DNA of 64,000 nt from Phycisphaerae bacterium (GCA_030432255.1 JAUIHS010000006.1:62001-126000), one strand, 5' to 3'; counted from the first letter of the stretch, positions 43,322-53,334 are shown. The notes: generated by a model from the sequence alone, not told the origin. Program-made: numbers and translations.

Positions 43322-45757
43322 TCACGGCAGGCACAAGGCGCCCCACGAGCCGAGGACCAGATTCAGGTCATCGAAGTCCACCACCCCGGAGCCATCCACG
43401 TCGCCTGCCGGCCCGGCGCTTCCCCAACCACTCAGGACGAGGTTGAGGTCGTCAAAGTCGACCATCCCGTCGCCCGTCGCGTCGCCGGGGCAGGGACGGA
43501 TCAGGATTCGGCGGGGCGCTGTCGAGACCGCAATCCCGCTGACCGTGACAATCCCATCGCCATCCGCAAAGACAATCCCACTATCGAGGAGCGATCCGCC
43601 CTGCCGAAGTTCCCACGCATGCGAAGCGTTCCCCACAACGCTCATCTGCTGGAGATTCCGGGGCGTCACGTCCACAGTCGCCCCACCCGACGGAGCGCCC
43701 GCTTCCAGTCGAATGTCAACCCCCCACTCCGTCGTGGTGTCGACAAGACTCGCATCATCCCATCGCATGTAGCGATTCAGATCCCCCTCAGGATCAGGAT
43801 TCGAAGGCGTATCGCCGAGGAAGTCATCGAGCGAACAGTTCGAGAAGGCCGGCAATGAGCGGTCCAGTTCGAAGACCTGAGGGTTCTGGCGGTAATACTG
43901 GCCGTGCCCATCCTGACCCCACGTGAAATTGTGCGGCCGCTTTGCGTCGGCCATGGCCCGGGCAAACGCCCAAGCCTGGGGCCAGCCGATGGCGCCGTCA
44001 TTGGGTGCGTTCGCGAACGTGAGGTACGGCGTGTGCGCATCGGGGTGATCCTGCAGCCACTGGACGCTGTCAAAGTGATCCCACACCGTGACGTTGTCCG
44101 CGGCCGCGATCACCGGATAGCCGAAGCGCGTCAGTTGCTGGTTGGAATACAACTGCTGCCAGGCGAGCGGACCATAGCCACCCCAGTGCTCGAACTCCCA
44201 GGTGATATCCTCCGCTGGAATGCTGTTCCCGACACCGGCGGCGAGGTAGGCGAAGACGTGTCCTGACCGGAGCCCCCAGAACTGCGTGCCCGCCCCACCC
44301 ATGGAGAACCCCGTCATGATGAGGCGCTGCTGATCGGCGTTGTACGCATCAAAGACGAAGTCATGCAGGAATGACAGAGCCCGGGCGTAGAAATACGGTT
44401 GGACGGTCGTGTCATCCCATGATCGCAGCGTAGTCATCGCCTCGTCGAAGGCGGTGTAGGAGTTGTAACGCTGGAGGTTGAGCGTCATGAGCAGCGCACC
44501 ATCCTCGTAGTTGCGCCACTCGCGCCACCCATCAAAGGTGCCGAAGTAGGCATGCAATTCGATCGTCACCGGCGGGTTCGGAACGCGGAGTGACTCCTCC
44601 GGCAGCCCGATGCGATAGTTCATCGGGCGGCTGGGGACATTCCATGTCGGCGGCGCTTCCCAGCGCACATAGTCGCGAAGTGTCGGATTGCGATCAGGGG
44701 AGAAGATCCAGCCGTTGGTGAAGACCTGCTCGCGCCACAGGAGGGTCATCCCCGGTCCCGGCGTCTCGCTGACCGACCCCGTCGCGTTCTGCCCTTCAAT
44801 GAGCGAGGAAAAGTCCTCGGCACCGTTGACCGTGTGGCTGATGAAGTAATGCGCGGTCTCACCGGCTGCGCCGGTGTGACGGTGCACATAGATCCCCGTG
44901 CCGGGAGCCGCGGGCATGAGGTCGTTGACGGGGAGGGTGGGGATGTCCGCGTCATACTGCTCGTCGCCGCCGCTGAAGAACGTGTTGGAGATGCTGTGCA
45001 GCCCGTGGTTCCAACCCGTCATGGGCGTAATCTCATCGATGAATTCCGCACCGGAAATCGCCGCGATGCTCGTGAGCGGCTGCGAGCTTCGATAGATGCG
45101 ATAGCGGCGCTTGGGCGCGACGTCGGGGGCGTACGTGTGATGCAGCGCGTTGGTGTAGCCGGCGACGGTCCAGGTGGCTCCGAGGTGCGGCGGGTTGATC
45201 TCGGCGAAGGTGAGCATGGTGTCACCCTGCTGGTGTCGGGCGGCGGCGCTCGTGACCTGCGGGACTGGCACGGGTGCTGGCCGGTCGCAGAGCACATCAA
45301 GTGACAGGGTCGTACCGAGACCCGGCCCCTCGCTCGCGATGGTGAGCGTCAGTGAGCCGGAAGCGACGGCATTCTGAACCGCCTCGGTGGCATCGAGTGC
45401 CAGGTACCGGGGAGCCATGAGTTCGAGTGGGCTCCCACCCGGCGGCCGGATGTCGTAGCGTGCACGACTCGAGTTCGAGATGAAGTACGACGGCTGCCGG
45501 TCGTAGAAGAATTCGGGGCGCTGGTATGGGTCGAGCGTGGCCCGGTAGACCTGTGCGCCCTGGATGGCCGAGAGATCGACGGTGATCGTCGATCCGGTTC
45601 GGACCAGCGTGAGCGGATCCGACCCGAGCGCGGTGTTGGTGAAACTCCGCGTCGACAGGCTGGCCGGCACCCCGGCTCGTACACCGATCGTCGCCAGAAG
45701 GAGAAGGCCGATCGCGCCGAAGAGTCCGACGCGCGACGTCGGGGTGGTGGGTGACAT
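43322..45757 (-). CDS. Secreted alpha/beta-hydrolase (esterase-like) with dockerin-like repeats
   Basis: 811 aa from ATG 45757. Signal peptide: VGLFGAIGLLLLATIGVRAG core, cleavage near residue 29. The middle region has an alpha/beta-hydrolase nucleophile elbow, GFSMGGAG at 483-490, in the context RLIMTGFSMGGAGTQFWGL, and a later DGHGQYY with a likely catalytic His, as in secreted PHB-depolymerase or feruloyl-esterase-type proteins. The final about 58 residues hold two Asp-rich dockerin-like repeats (D-A-T-G-D-G and D-V-D-G-S-G, each followed by V-D-F-D-D-L-N-L-V-L). It sits between infA and rpmJ in the ribosomal cluster, on the same strand. The substrate is unknown. Confidence 0.78.
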   Translation of the reverse strand: MSPTTPTSRVGLFGAIGLLLLATIGVRAGVPASLSTRSFTNTALGSDPLTLVRTGSTITVDLSAIQGAQVYRATLDPYQRPEFFYDRQPSYFISNSSRARYDIRPPGGSPLELMAPRYLALDATEAVQNAVASGSLTLTIASEGPGLGTTLSLDVLCDRPAPVPVPQVTSAAARHQQGDTMLTFAEINPPHLGATWTVAGYTNALHHTYAPDVAPKRRYRIYRSSQPLTSIAAISGAEFIDEITPMTGWNHGLHSISNTFFSGGDEQYDADIPTLPVNDLMPAAPGTGIYVHRHTGAAGETAHYFISHTVNGAEDFSSLIEGQNATGSVSETPGPGMTLLWREQVFTNGWIFSPDRNPTLRDYVRWEAPPTWNVPSRPMNYRIGLPEESLRVPNPPVTIELHAYFGTFDGWREWRNYEDGALLMTLNLQRYNSYTAFDEAMTTLRSWDDTTVQPYFYARALSFLHDFVFDAYNADQQRLIMTGFSMGGAGTQFWGLRSGHVFAYLAAGVGNSIPAEDITWEFEHWGGYGPLAWQQLYSNQQLTRFGYPVIAAADNVTVWDHFDSVQWLQDHPDAHTPYLTFANAPNDGAIGWPQAWAFARAMADAKRPHNFTWGQDGHGQYYRQNPQVFELDRSLPAFSNCSLDDFLGDTPSNPDPEGDLNRYMRWDDASLVDTTTEWGVDIRLEAGAPSGGATVDVTPRNLQQMSVVGNASHAWELRQGGSLLDSGIVFADGDGIVTVSGIAVSTAPRRILIRPCPGDATGDGMVDFDDLNLVLSGWGSAGPAGDVDGSGVVDFDDLNLVLGSWGALCLP

Positions 45758-45870
45758 GGAAATGGCAATCTCTCTGAACTCGCTGCGTGGCGGGCGCAAC
45801 GAACAACGCTCACCTGTCTGCTCAGATGGTCGCCGAGGAGAGAGCGCGAATCAAGGATGATCTCGAGGGC

Positions 45871-46089
45871 TCAGTGCCGGTACGTGATCCGGGCCCGTGT
45901 GAGGTCGTAGGGGCTCAGTTCGACCGTGACGCGATCGCCGGGGAGGATGCGGATGTAGTGCTGGCGCATCTTGCCGGAGACGTAGGCAAGCACCTCAAGG
46001 TCATTGGGCAGCTTCACCAGGAACATGGCGTTGGGCCGAGCGTCGATGACCTCAGCTTCCATCGTGAATTTTTCGTCCTGCTTGGACAT
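45871..46089 (-). CDS. infA: Translation initiation factor IF-1
   Basis: 72 aa S1/OB-fold protein: [60 protein letters not shown] and the ARITYRH end. It binds the ribosomal A site during initiation. It follows map by 41 bases. Confidence 0.97.
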   Translation of the reverse strand: MSKQDEKFTMEAEVIDARPNAMFLVKLPNDLEVLAYVSGKMRQHYIRILPGDRVTVELSPYDLTRARITYRH

Positions 46090-46130
46090 CCGGTCCTTTC
46101 CGTGGTGACAACTGCCTGCGATCGAGAGTT

Positions 46131-47024
46131 TTACCGTAAGTCGTCCGGTATTTCCACTGTCCTCGGTGTCAGGATTTCACATCCGTCGTCCGTGATTGCG
46201 ATGGTGTGCTCTTCGTGACAGGCCGCTGAGCCGTCGCGGGTGGCCACGGTCCAGGCATCCTCGAGCAGGCGAACCGGCATGCGCCACGCCGGAAGGCCAT
46301 CCGCTCCCGCCTCGCCGATCGGGCCATCGCCCAGTCCTTCCGTGAGCATAGGCTCCACGGCGATCACCATGCCGGGCTCAAGGCAGAAGTCGTAACCGCT
46401 GAACCCCGTCGCATATGCCGGCGCCTTCGGTGGCTCGTGCAGCGTCCGACCGATTCCATGACCGACATACTCCGTCACGAGGCCGAAGCCGCTCTCCGCC
46501 GTCTCCCGTTCCAGTGCTCCGGCAATCTCCAGCCACATCGTGCCCGGCCGGACCAACTGAATGGCCAGATCCAGGACCCGGCGATTGGCCCTGACGAGTT
46601 CGACGCGCCGAGGGTTGATCGCGGTCCGCCCGTCAGAGACGAGGAGCGTGAGGGCGTTGTCGGCGCACCAGCCATCGAACCGGAGACCGACGTCGATACT
46701 GACCACGTCCCCGACCTGGAGCCGACGGGGCCCCGGAATGCCGTGCACGATCTCATCGTTGATCGAGATGCAGGTGGAAGCGGGGAATGGCCGCGCTCCG
46801 CGTTGTGAGTAGCCGAGAAAGAGCGGCTCGGCGCCGGCATCCTTCATGGCGTCGTGGGCGATCTGGTCCAGTGCACCCGTGGTGACACCGGGTTGTCCGG
46901 CGGCGGCAAGTTGCCCGAGGATGGACGCAGCGAGAGCGCCGGCGCATCGGATGGCGTCGATCTCCCCCGGGGTACGGCGCGTGATGGGTGGTGGTGTCGT
47001 AGCGGCGTCGGGACGACCGGTCAC
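46131..47024 (-). CDS. map: Methionine aminopeptidase, type I
   Basis: 297 aa from a GTG that overlaps the secY stop (GTGA). The five metal ligands are visible in the expected context: Asp in VVSIDVGL, Asp in CADNALTL, His in [14 protein letters not shown], Glu in [10 protein letters not shown] and Glu in CHEEHTIAI. It removes the initiator Met from nascent proteins. A Pro/Thr-rich N-terminus of about 18 residues is longer than in E. coli. Confidence 0.96.
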   Translation of the reverse strand: MTGRPDAATTPPPITRRTPGEIDAIRCAGALAASILGQLAAAGQPGVTTGALDQIAHDAMKDAGAEPLFLGYSQRGARPFPASTCISINDEIVHGIPGPRRLQVGDVVSIDVGLRFDGWCADNALTLLVSDGRTAINPRRVELVRANRRVLDLAIQLVRPGTMWLEIAGALERETAESGFGLVTEYVGHGIGRTLHEPPKAPAYATGFSGYDFCLEPGMVIAVEPMLTEGLGDGPIGEAGADGLPAWRMPVRLLEDAWTVATRDGSAACHEEHTIAITDDGCEILTPRTVEIPDDLR

Positions 47025-48454
47025 GATCCGCGCGGGCCTCGAATGCGCGTGGTCTTGCCTCGCTCATTGCCACCGAGGAATCCGGCGTAGTTCCGCATGA
47101 GGAGGTTGGCCTCGATGCGCTGGATGAAGTCCAGACCGACGGAGACGACGATGAGCAGACCGGTACCACCGAGGAACTGCGCGACCACGTAATCGATGTG
47201 GAGCGATCGGTTCACGACCATGGGCACCACGGCGATGATTGACAGGAAGCCGGCACCCACATAGGTGATGCGTTCCATGACCGTCTCGAGGTACTCCGCG
47301 GTACGCGGACCGGGGCGCAGGCCGGGGATGAATGAGCCGTGGTCCCGGAGCTGCTTGCTCATGTCCTCCGGGTTGAACTGAACCGTAGTCCAGAAGTAGC
47401 TGAAGAAGTAGACCATGGCGATGTAGACGAGGATGTAGGGGTACTCGCCCATATCGAAGGCCTGCCCCAGCCAGTCGGCGAGGCCGGCGAAGAAGCCGGT
47501 TGAGCCGGCGGTGGACTCACGCATCCAGCCGAAGATGACGGAGGGGAAGATCATGATCGACGATGCGAAGATGATCGGCATCACGCCACCGTGATTCACG
47601 CGCAGAGGCAGGAAGGAACGCTGGCCGCCGAAGACCTTGCGCCCACGGGTGTGCTTGGCCTGCTGCACGGGGATGCGTCGTTGTGCAACCGTGATCAGCA
47701 CACAGCCTGCGACCACGAAGAAGAAGGCGCCGAGGAGGAAGATGATGTTCATCCATGAGAGCTGCGGATCGCCGTCCGGGGCAGCACCAAAGATGAACTC
47801 GAAGAAACCAATCTCGCGAAGGGGCGAGTTGTCAATGACCCACATGAACGCCCCGGGCATGGCGGCGAGAATACCGGCGGTGATGATCAGAGAGACACCG
47901 TTGCCGATGCCGTACTTGTCGATCTGCTCACCAAGCCACATGAGGAAGACGGTACCGGCGGTCATCGCGGTGACGGCCATGACCCACCAGACGGGGTTGG
48001 CCTGCCACTGGTCGTAAACCAGTCCGGACTGGGTCATGAACGTGAGCCAGCCGATGGCCTGCACGACACACAGACCGATGGTCGTGTAGCGGGTCCACTC
48101 CTGGATCTGCTGCTGTCCCGACGGGCCTTCCTGCTGCTTCTTCTTGATCGGCTCATACGCGGAGGCGAGCAGCTGGAAGATGATCGCCGCCGAGATGTAC
48201 GGCATGATGCCGAGACCGAAGATCGTGGACTGCCCGAAACTGCCGCCGGAGAAGACGGAGACGAACGCCGCCATGCGACCGAACGCACCACCTTCGGTGA
48301 CCTGCTGCTGGAAGAACTCCTTCAGCTGTCCCTGGTCCACACCGGGCACCGGAATCCAGAAGCCGATGCGATAAACGGCAAGCATCGCAATGGTGAAGAG
48401 CACCTTGTTGCGCAGCTCGGGGATTCGAAAGATGTTGATCAGAGCCTGGAGCAT
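47021..48454 (-). CDS. secY: Protein translocase subunit SecY
   Basis: 477 aa with ten membrane segments. Marks are the N-terminal IPELRNKVLFTIAMLAVYRI helix, the plug/TM2 region FGLGIMPYISAAIIFQLL, GIGNGVSLIITAGI, the VAQRRIPVQQAKHTRGRKVFGG cytoplasmic loop and DHGSFIPGLRPGPRTAEYL. It forms the protein-conducting channel. A periplasmic loop near residues 215-240 is longer than usual. Confidence 0.98.
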   Translation of the reverse strand: MLQALINIFRIPELRNKVLFTIAMLAVYRIGFWIPVPGVDQGQLKEFFQQQVTEGGAFGRMAAFVSVFSGGSFGQSTIFGLGIMPYISAAIIFQLLASAYEPIKKKQQEGPSGQQQIQEWTRYTTIGLCVVQAIGWLTFMTQSGLVYDQWQANPVWWVMAVTAMTAGTVFLMWLGEQIDKYGIGNGVSLIITAGILAAMPGAFMWVIDNSPLREIGFFEFIFGAAPDGDPQLSWMNIIFLLGAFFFVVAGCVLITVAQRRIPVQQAKHTRGRKVFGGQRSFLPLRVNHGGVMPIIFASSIMIFPSVIFGWMRESTAGSTGFFAGLADWLGQAFDMGEYPYILVYIAMVYFFSYFWTTVQFNPEDMSKQLRDHGSFIPGLRPGPRTAEYLETVMERITYVGAGFLSIIAVVPMVVNRSLHIDYVVAQFLGGTGLLIVVSVGLDFIQRIEANLLMRNYAGFLGGNERGKTTRIRGPRGS

Positions 48455-48564
48455 GAATGGAGGCCTTCAGGAGTCGGGATGGCACCGTGGATCGGGGAGA
48501 TCCGGGGGGTCCGGAGGAGAAGCTTAGGCATGTCGGATCGCTGCTGCAGGATTCGCGGACGCCC

Positions 48565-49146
48565 TTACTTCTTCTTCTTGCCGCCCTTCCCCTTCCCACC
48601 GCGGCGAAGCTTCTTGGTGAGGTTCTTGGGGGAGAGGTCGTCGCTGTTTCGGTCAACGCCGCGCACCTGATCCCGACGCGTACCGATCTCGGTAACGGAA
48701 CCGCCTGCATCGGTGATGAGGGCCTTCGCCGCACCGGACACGCGTTCCACGTTGACTTCGAGCTTGACGTCCAATTTCTTGTGGTCGCCGAGGTCGCCAA
48801 GGATCTTGACGGGACGACTGGAGTCGCGGATCAGGCCGGCGTCGACCAGGGCCTGGGCATCCACCTTCCCACCCTTGGCGAATGCCGGGTGGTCGAGGAT
48901 GTCGCCGAGGTTGGCAATCCAGAAGTTGGTCTTGAACTGGACGTTGGTGAAGCCGCGCTTCGAGATGCGCCGGAAGTACGGCATCTGGCCGCCTTCGAAC
49001 TGGTGGCGACGCGAGAAGCCTGAGCGGCTGCCGGCGCCCTTGTGGCCGCGTCCGGAGGTCTTGCCGACGCCGGAGGCGCGTCCGCGTCCGACGCGTTTGC
49101 GAGCCTTGTACTTGCCGGCGACGGCTGTGATTTCGTGGATCATCAT
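48565..49146 (-). CDS. rplO: 50S ribosomal protein L15
   Basis: 193 aa from the first of two adjacent ATGs, with GGGAG upstream. Canonical L15 features: KRVGRGRASGVGKTSGRGHKGAGSRSG near residue 17 (Gly/Arg-rich extension into rRNA) and FEGGQMPYFRRISKRGF. A C-terminal extension of about 45 residues ends in a Lys/Gly-rich tail. L30 (rpmD), which usually precedes it, is absent. Confidence 0.96.
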   Translation of the reverse strand: MMIHEITAVAGKYKARKRVGRGRASGVGKTSGRGHKGAGSRSGFSRRHQFEGGQMPYFRRISKRGFTNVQFKTNFWIANLGDILDHPAFAKGGKVDAQALVDAGLIRDSSRPVKILGDLGDHKKLDVKLEVNVERVSGAAKALITDAGGSVTEIGTRRDQVRGVDRNSDDLSPKNLTKKLRRGGKGKGGKKKK

Positions 49147-49204
49147 GGCGGGTGACTCCCGTCGTGTGTTGTGTCGTTGACCGCGCTGGGCGCGGTGAGC
49201 TGTT

Positions 49205-49951
49205 CTACTTGGCGTCCTCGGAGGCGGCGGGCTTGTCGGCATCGCCCTTCGGCTCGGCGGCAGGTGCCGCTTCAGCCGGAGCGGGGCTGCGTCCACGTCC
49301 ACCCCCACCACCGCGTCCGCCGCGACCGCCCCGTCCACGACCGCCCTTGCGATCCTGGCCGACGGTATTGACGGGCGCCTTCATGGCGGTTTCAGCGCCG
49401 GAGGTCTTGGGCATGAAGGCCTGGCCTCGTTCGATCATCTCGTCGACGGTGGTCTTCGCGATCTCGATGCCTCGGAGGTCGGCGACTTCCTCCTTGGTCT
49501 GGAGGATGGAGAGGCCTTCGAGGGTTGCCTTGGCCAGGTTCTTCTTGTTGTTGGAGCCGTAGGACTTGGTGAGGCAGTCGGTGATTCCGACCATCTCGAG
49601 CACCGCGCGAACGGTGGCTCCAGCCACGACACCGGTACCGGGCGAGGCGGGGAAGAGCTTGACGACCGAGGAGCCGTAGCGCCCGGTCACCTCATGGGGG
49701 ATGGTCCCGCCATGCAGCCGGATCTGGCGAAGGCTCTTGCGTGCGTCCTTCTGCGCCTTCTCGATGGCCGGGGGCACTTCATTGGCCTTGCCGTAGCCGA
49801 TGCCGACCTGGCCGTTGCGATCGCCGACGACGACGAGCGAGCCGAAGCTGAATCGGCGTCCACCCTTGATCGTTGCAGCGGACCGGAACACGCCGATGGT
49901 GTTGGCCTCGAACTGGCTGCCTTCTTCGATGAAATCTCTGCTCTTCTGCAT
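49205..49951 (-). CDS. rpsE: 30S ribosomal protein S5 with RGG-rich tail
   Basis: 248 aa, about 80 longer than usual. The core (about 1-190) has [19 protein letters not shown] and [28 protein letters not shown]. From about 195 the tail carries clustered Arg-Gly-Gly units, then an Ala/Pro/Glu/Lys-rich end. RGG tracts usually bind RNA; on S5 this is unusual. S5 helps accuracy and mRNA helicase activity at the entry site. Confidence 0.96.
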   Translation of the reverse strand: MQKSRDFIEEGSQFEANTIGVFRSAATIKGGRRFSFGSLVVVGDRNGQVGIGYGKANEVPPAIEKAQKDARKSLRQIRLHGGTIPHEVTGRYGSSVVKLFPASPGTGVVAGATVRAVLEMVGITDCLTKSYGSNNKKNLAKATLEGLSILQTKEEVADLRGIEIAKTTVDEMIERGQAFMPKTSGAETAMKAPVNTVGQDRKGGRGRGGRGGRGGGGGRGRSPAPAEAAPAAEPKGDADKPAASEDAK

Positions 49952-49962
49952 GAGTGGTCGCC

Positions 49963-50325
49963 TTAGAACTTGAGTCCGGATTCGCGAGCGGCGTCCGCAA
50001 ACGCCTTGAGCCGGCCGTGGTACGTGAAGCCGCCCCGATCGAAGACAACGGCCTGGATCCCTGCGGAGGAGGCCTTCTCGGCGATGGCCTTGCCGACCGC
50101 TGCCGCTGCGGCGGTGTTACCCGCCTTGTCGAGACCGAGTGACTTGTCGAGCGATGACGCGGCGCAGAGGGTGCGGCCGTCGTAGTCGTCGATGATCTGG
50201 GCATAGAAGTTCCCGAGCGAGCGGTACACGCAGAGGCGGGGCCGATCGGGGGTGCCGATGACGCGCTTGCGGATGCCGATCGTGCGGCGGTTTCTTCTGA
50301 CGTTCTTGAGCTTGTGCTTGTTCAT
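49963..50325 (-). CDS. rplR: 50S ribosomal protein L18
   Basis: 120 aa from ATG 50325 ([20 protein letters not shown]). The core [20 protein letters not shown] and the end [19 protein letters not shown] are typical. It binds 5S rRNA with L5. Eleven bases separate it from rpsE. Confidence 0.97.
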   Translation of the reverse strand: MNKHKLKNVRRNRRTIGIRKRVIGTPDRPRLCVYRSLGNFYAQIIDDYDGRTLCAASSLDKSLGLDKAGNTAAAAAVGKAIAEKASSAGIQAVVFDRGGFTYHGRLKAFADAARESGLKF

Positions 50326-50365
50326 CTCGATCCGTTCCGATCGTGAGTGAGAAATGGCCGTTGAA

Positions 50366-50917
50366 TCAGGCGCCGAAGGCCTTGCCCTGCTTGCGACGCA
50401 CGACCTCATCCGTGTACTTGATGCCCTTGCCGTTGTACGGCTCCGGCTTGCGCTTCGACCGCACCTCGGCGGCGAACTGTCCGACCTTCTGCTTGTCCGC
50501 ACCCTTGACGTGCACGAACTGACGGTCGACGGTCACATCGAGGCCCTGCGGAATGGGAACCTTGATGACGTTCGCGAAACCGACCTTGAGGTCCAGGGTC
50601 TGGCCGGCGACGACGGCCGAGTAGCCGACGCCCACGACTTCGAGTGACCGGGAGTAACCCTCGGTCACACCGACGACCATGTTCTGAAGCAGCGCCCGCG
50701 TGAGGCCCCAGTAGGCGCGGGTCTGGCGGTTGTTCATGTCCGCTTCGTCGATCGTTACGGAGAGAGTCTTGTCGTCCTTCTCCCAGTTGACCGTGACTTC
50801 CGGACGGAGTTCGTAGTCGAGGCGCTTGTCACCCTTGGAGATGGTGATGTTGCGCCCCGAGACGGCGATCTCGACGCCGGAGGGGACTGAGATGGGTTTC
50901 TTTCCAAGTCTGGACAT
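50366..50917 (-). CDS. rplF: 50S ribosomal protein L6
   Basis: 183 aa: [19 protein letters not shown] start and C-terminal region [21 protein letters not shown], both diagnostic. Two repeated alpha/beta domains bind 23S rRNA near the sarcin-ricin loop. Confidence 0.98.
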   Translation of the reverse strand: MSRLGKKPISVPSGVEIAVSGRNITISKGDKRLDYELRPEVTVNWEKDDKTLSVTIDEADMNNRQTRAYWGLTRALLQNMVVGVTEGYSRSLEVVGVGYSAVVAGQTLDLKVGFANVIKVPIPQGLDVTVDRQFVHVKGADKQKVGQFAAEVRSKRKPEPYNGKGIKYTDEVVRRKQGKAFGA

Positions 50918-50959
50918 GGCAGCTTCCTCGCCGCGTGTTACGTGGTTTCGTGTGCTGGA

Positions 50960-51358
50960 TCAGTAGACGGTTGCGAGCAGTTCACCGCCCACGCGTTCCT
51001 CGCGACAGCGTCGGTCGGAGAGGACGCCCTTGGAGGTGGAAAGGATGCAGATGCCGAGGCCCTGGAAGGGGCTCGTGATCTCCTCCACCTTCTGATAGAT
51101 GCGACAGCCGGGGCGCGACTCGCGCTTCAGGCCGTGCAGAATGGTCTCGCCTCGGGGGCCGTAGCGAAGCCGGACGCGGATCTGGCCCTGCAGGCCGTCA
51201 TCGATCACGTCATAGCCTTCGATGTAGCCCTCTTCGGAGAGGATCTTGGCAATGCCCTGGCAGACCTTGCTGTTGAGGCACTTGGTCTCGCCGGCCCGGT
51301 TCCGCGCTGCGTTGCGGATTCGGGTAAGCATGTCGGCGATGGGGTCGTTCATCGACAT
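50960..51358 (-). CDS. rpsH: 30S ribosomal protein S8
   Basis: 132 aa: DPIADMLTRIRNAARNRAGE start; C-terminus GLGICILSTSKGVLSDRRCREERVGGELLATVY. A second ATG two codons in is an equally good start. In E. coli S8 represses the spc operon. Confidence 0.97.
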   Translation of the reverse strand: MSMNDPIADMLTRIRNAARNRAGETKCLNSKVCQGIAKILSEEGYIEGYDVIDDGLQGQIRVRLRYGPRGETILHGLKRESRPGCRIYQKVEEITSPFQGLGICILSTSKGVLSDRRCREERVGGELLATVY

Positions 51359-51422
51359 GGGTTCGTTCCACCTTCCTTCTGCCGCGACGCGTGGTCGTTG
51401 GTCGCGGCACAGTTACTCCGGG

Positions 51423-51608
51423 TCACCAGCTCGCCTTCCGCATGCCGGGGATCTTTCCTTCGAGGGCGAGCTTGCGCAGCATGATTCGGCTGATGCGGAA
51501 CTTGCGGTACACGCCACGGGCGCGTCCGGTGATCTCGCAGCGACGCACGGTGCGGGAGCTGTACTTGGGCTTTCTGTTGGACTTTGCGATCTGGGCCTTG
51601 GTTGCCAT
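51423..51608 (-). CDS. rpsN: 30S ribosomal protein S14, short form without zinc ligands
   Basis: 61 aa, the length of type Z S14, ending with [11 protein letters not shown]. The two CxxC zinc pairs of that type are absent: only one Cys remains ([20 protein letters not shown]). So it is a short, zinc-independent S14 or a type Z protein that lost its ribbon. Confidence 0.95.
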   Translation of the reverse strand: MATKAQIAKSNRKPKYSSRTVRRCEITGRARGVYRKFRISRIMLRKLALEGKIPGMRKASW

Positions 51609-51609
51609 A

Positions 51610-52227
51610 TCAGCCGCCTTCCTTCTTGAAGGGCATACCGAGTTCAGTCAGGACGTACCGGCTCAGGTCCGGATTCGAGTTGGAGAACACCAGATTGATG
51701 TTCATGCCGTGAGTGAACGAGACGTTACCCATGTCGATCTCGGGGAAGACGCCCTGTTCGTTCAGACCCATCGAGTAGTTCCCCTGAGGGTCAAAGCTCT
51801 TGGCGGACACGCCGCGGAAGTCCTTGATACGGGGCATCCCCAGGTTGATCAGCCGATCGAGGAAGTACCACATCCGCTCCCGCCGCAGCGTCACCATCAC
51901 GGCCGTTTCGGCATCCTCACGCACCTTGAAGTTCGAAACCGACTTCTTGGCCAGGCGAACCACCGGCTTCTGGCCGGAGATCCTGGTCAGCGTGGAGATC
52001 ACCGTGTCCTTGACGCCGGCGGGGAGCTTGTTGTTCTCAAGCTGCTTGCCGACGTTCACGTTGATGACGATCTTCTCCAGCCGGGGCTGGGCCATGCGGT
52101 TGCCGAGGTTCTTCTCGGAAGCAAGCTTGGGCCGAACTTCCTGCTCGAAGCGATCGCGCAGCCGGGGCGGCACGGGGGGGCCGTTGTCTTCCGGCGCCTT
52201 GTCCTTCTTGCTCTTGTCCTTGGCCAT
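51610..52227 (-). CDS. rplE: 50S ribosomal protein L5
   Basis: 205 aa from ATG 52227. A charged Lys/Asp/Pro-rich N-terminal extension of about 25 residues precedes the core ([58 protein letters not shown]). It binds 5S rRNA in the central protuberance. Confidence 0.97.
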   Translation of the reverse strand: MAKDKSKKDKAPEDNGPPVPPRLRDRFEQEVRPKLASEKNLGNRMAQPRLEKIVINVNVGKQLENNKLPAGVKDTVISTLTRISGQKPVVRLAKKSVSNFKVREDAETAVMVTLRRERMWYFLDRLINLGMPRIKDFRGVSAKSFDPQGNYSMGLNEQGVFPEIDMGNVSFTHGMNINLVFSNSNPDLSRYVLTELGMPFKKEGG

Positions 52228-52282
52228 GTGTGACCAGTCCTTTCCGATGCACGCCTGTCCGGGCGACGGCGTGTGCCGTGAC

Positions 52283-52627
52283 TTACTTCTTCTTCCGCGG
52301 GCCGCGGACCTTACCGAGCTCCGCACCGTTGCGGGCAGCCACGCGGGTCTTCGACCCGTCAGCGCCGCACTCGAAGCGAACGCGGCTGGGCTTGCCGTCG
52401 ACGACGGGGCTCACATTGCTGATATGGAACGACCGATCGACGGTCACCTGTCCGCCCTGCGGGTTGAACCGGGTGGGCTTGAGGTTCTTCTTGATACCGT
52501 CGATCCCGGCTCCGTGAACGACGACGCGATCCTTCGAAGTCAGCACCTGGACGATGGTCCCGGTCTTCCCCTTGAAATCGCCGGACGTGATGATGACTTC
52601 GTCACCCTTGCGTACGTGGCGTGGCAT
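52283..52627 (-). CDS. rplX: 50S ribosomal protein L24
   Basis: 114 aa: KOW motif VRKGDEVIITSGDFKGKTGT near residue 5, then GIKKNLKPTRFNPQGG. It nucleates large-subunit assembly at domain I of 23S rRNA. One base separates it from rplN. Confidence 0.97.
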   Translation of the reverse strand: MPRHVRKGDEVIITSGDFKGKTGTIVQVLTSKDRVVVHGAGIDGIKKNLKPTRFNPQGGQVTVDRSFHISNVSPVVDGKPSRVRFECGADGSKTRVAARNGAELGKVRGPRKKK

Positions 52628-52628
52628 G

Positions 52629-53015
52629 TCAGATCACCTCCGAAGCAAGCGACACGATCTTCATGTAGCCCTTCTCGCGAAGTTCGCGAGCGACGGCGCC
52701 GAAGATGCGGGTGCCGCGGGGGTTGCCGTCGGCATTGAGAAGCACCACGGCGTTCTTGTCGAAACGCACGATGGAGCCATCGGGGCGACGGGTGGGATAG
52801 GACGTGCGAACGACGACCGCCTTGACGATGTCGCCGGACTTCACGTCGGCGCCCGGGAGCGCCTTCTTGACGGAGCAGACGACCTTGTCGCCGATCCCCG
52901 CGGTGCGGCGGGTCATCCGGCCGCGAGCCGTGGAGCCGCCGAGGACGCGGATGACGTACGCCACCTTCGCCCCGGAGTTGTCAGCGACATCGCATCTTGT
53001 TTCCTGCTGAATCAT
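52629..53015 (-). CDS. rplN: 50S ribosomal protein L14
   Basis: 128 aa: [20 protein letters not shown] start and the [40 protein letters not shown] and FGPVAREL-like (here FGAVAREL) motifs. It contacts helix 95 and the subunit interface. Confidence 0.98.
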   Translation of the reverse strand: MIQQETRCDVADNSGAKVAYVIRVLGGSTARGRMTRRTAGIGDKVVCSVKKALPGADVKSGDIVKAVVVRTSYPTRRPDGSIVRFDKNAVVLLNADGNPRGTRIFGAVARELREKGYMKIVSLASEVI

Positions 53016-53064
53016 GGTTCTCTGACCTGCTTTCGAATGAACCGGCTGTTCTCAGCCGGGCTCA

Positions 53065-53334
53065 TCAGTTCTCCGGCGACTTATCGACGACGCGAATGAT
53101 CTTCCAACGCTTGGTCTTGCTGTACGGACGGCACGGCATGACTTCGACGCGATCGCCCATCTTCGACTCGTTCGTCTCGTCGTGGGCATGAACGACCGTG
53201 CGCTTCTTGATGTACTTGCCGTACTTGGGATGCCGCGACAGGTAGCTGACCACGACGCGGCGGGTCTTGTCGGCCCGGTCGGAATCAACCACGCCGATCC
53301 TGGCACTCTGAATCTTCTCGGTGGTTTCGGTCAT
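53065..53334 (-). CDS. rpsQ: 30S ribosomal protein S17
   Basis: 89 aa from ATG 53334, which overlaps the rpmC stop (ATGA). OB-fold motifs: GVVDSDRADKTRRVVVSYLS, KKRTVVHAHDETNESKMGD and RPYSKTKRWKIIRVV. Confidence 0.97.
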   Translation of the reverse strand: MTETTEKIQSARIGVVDSDRADKTRRVVVSYLSRHPKYGKYIKKRTVVHAHDETNESKMGDRVEVMPCRPYSKTKRWKIIRVVDKSPEN

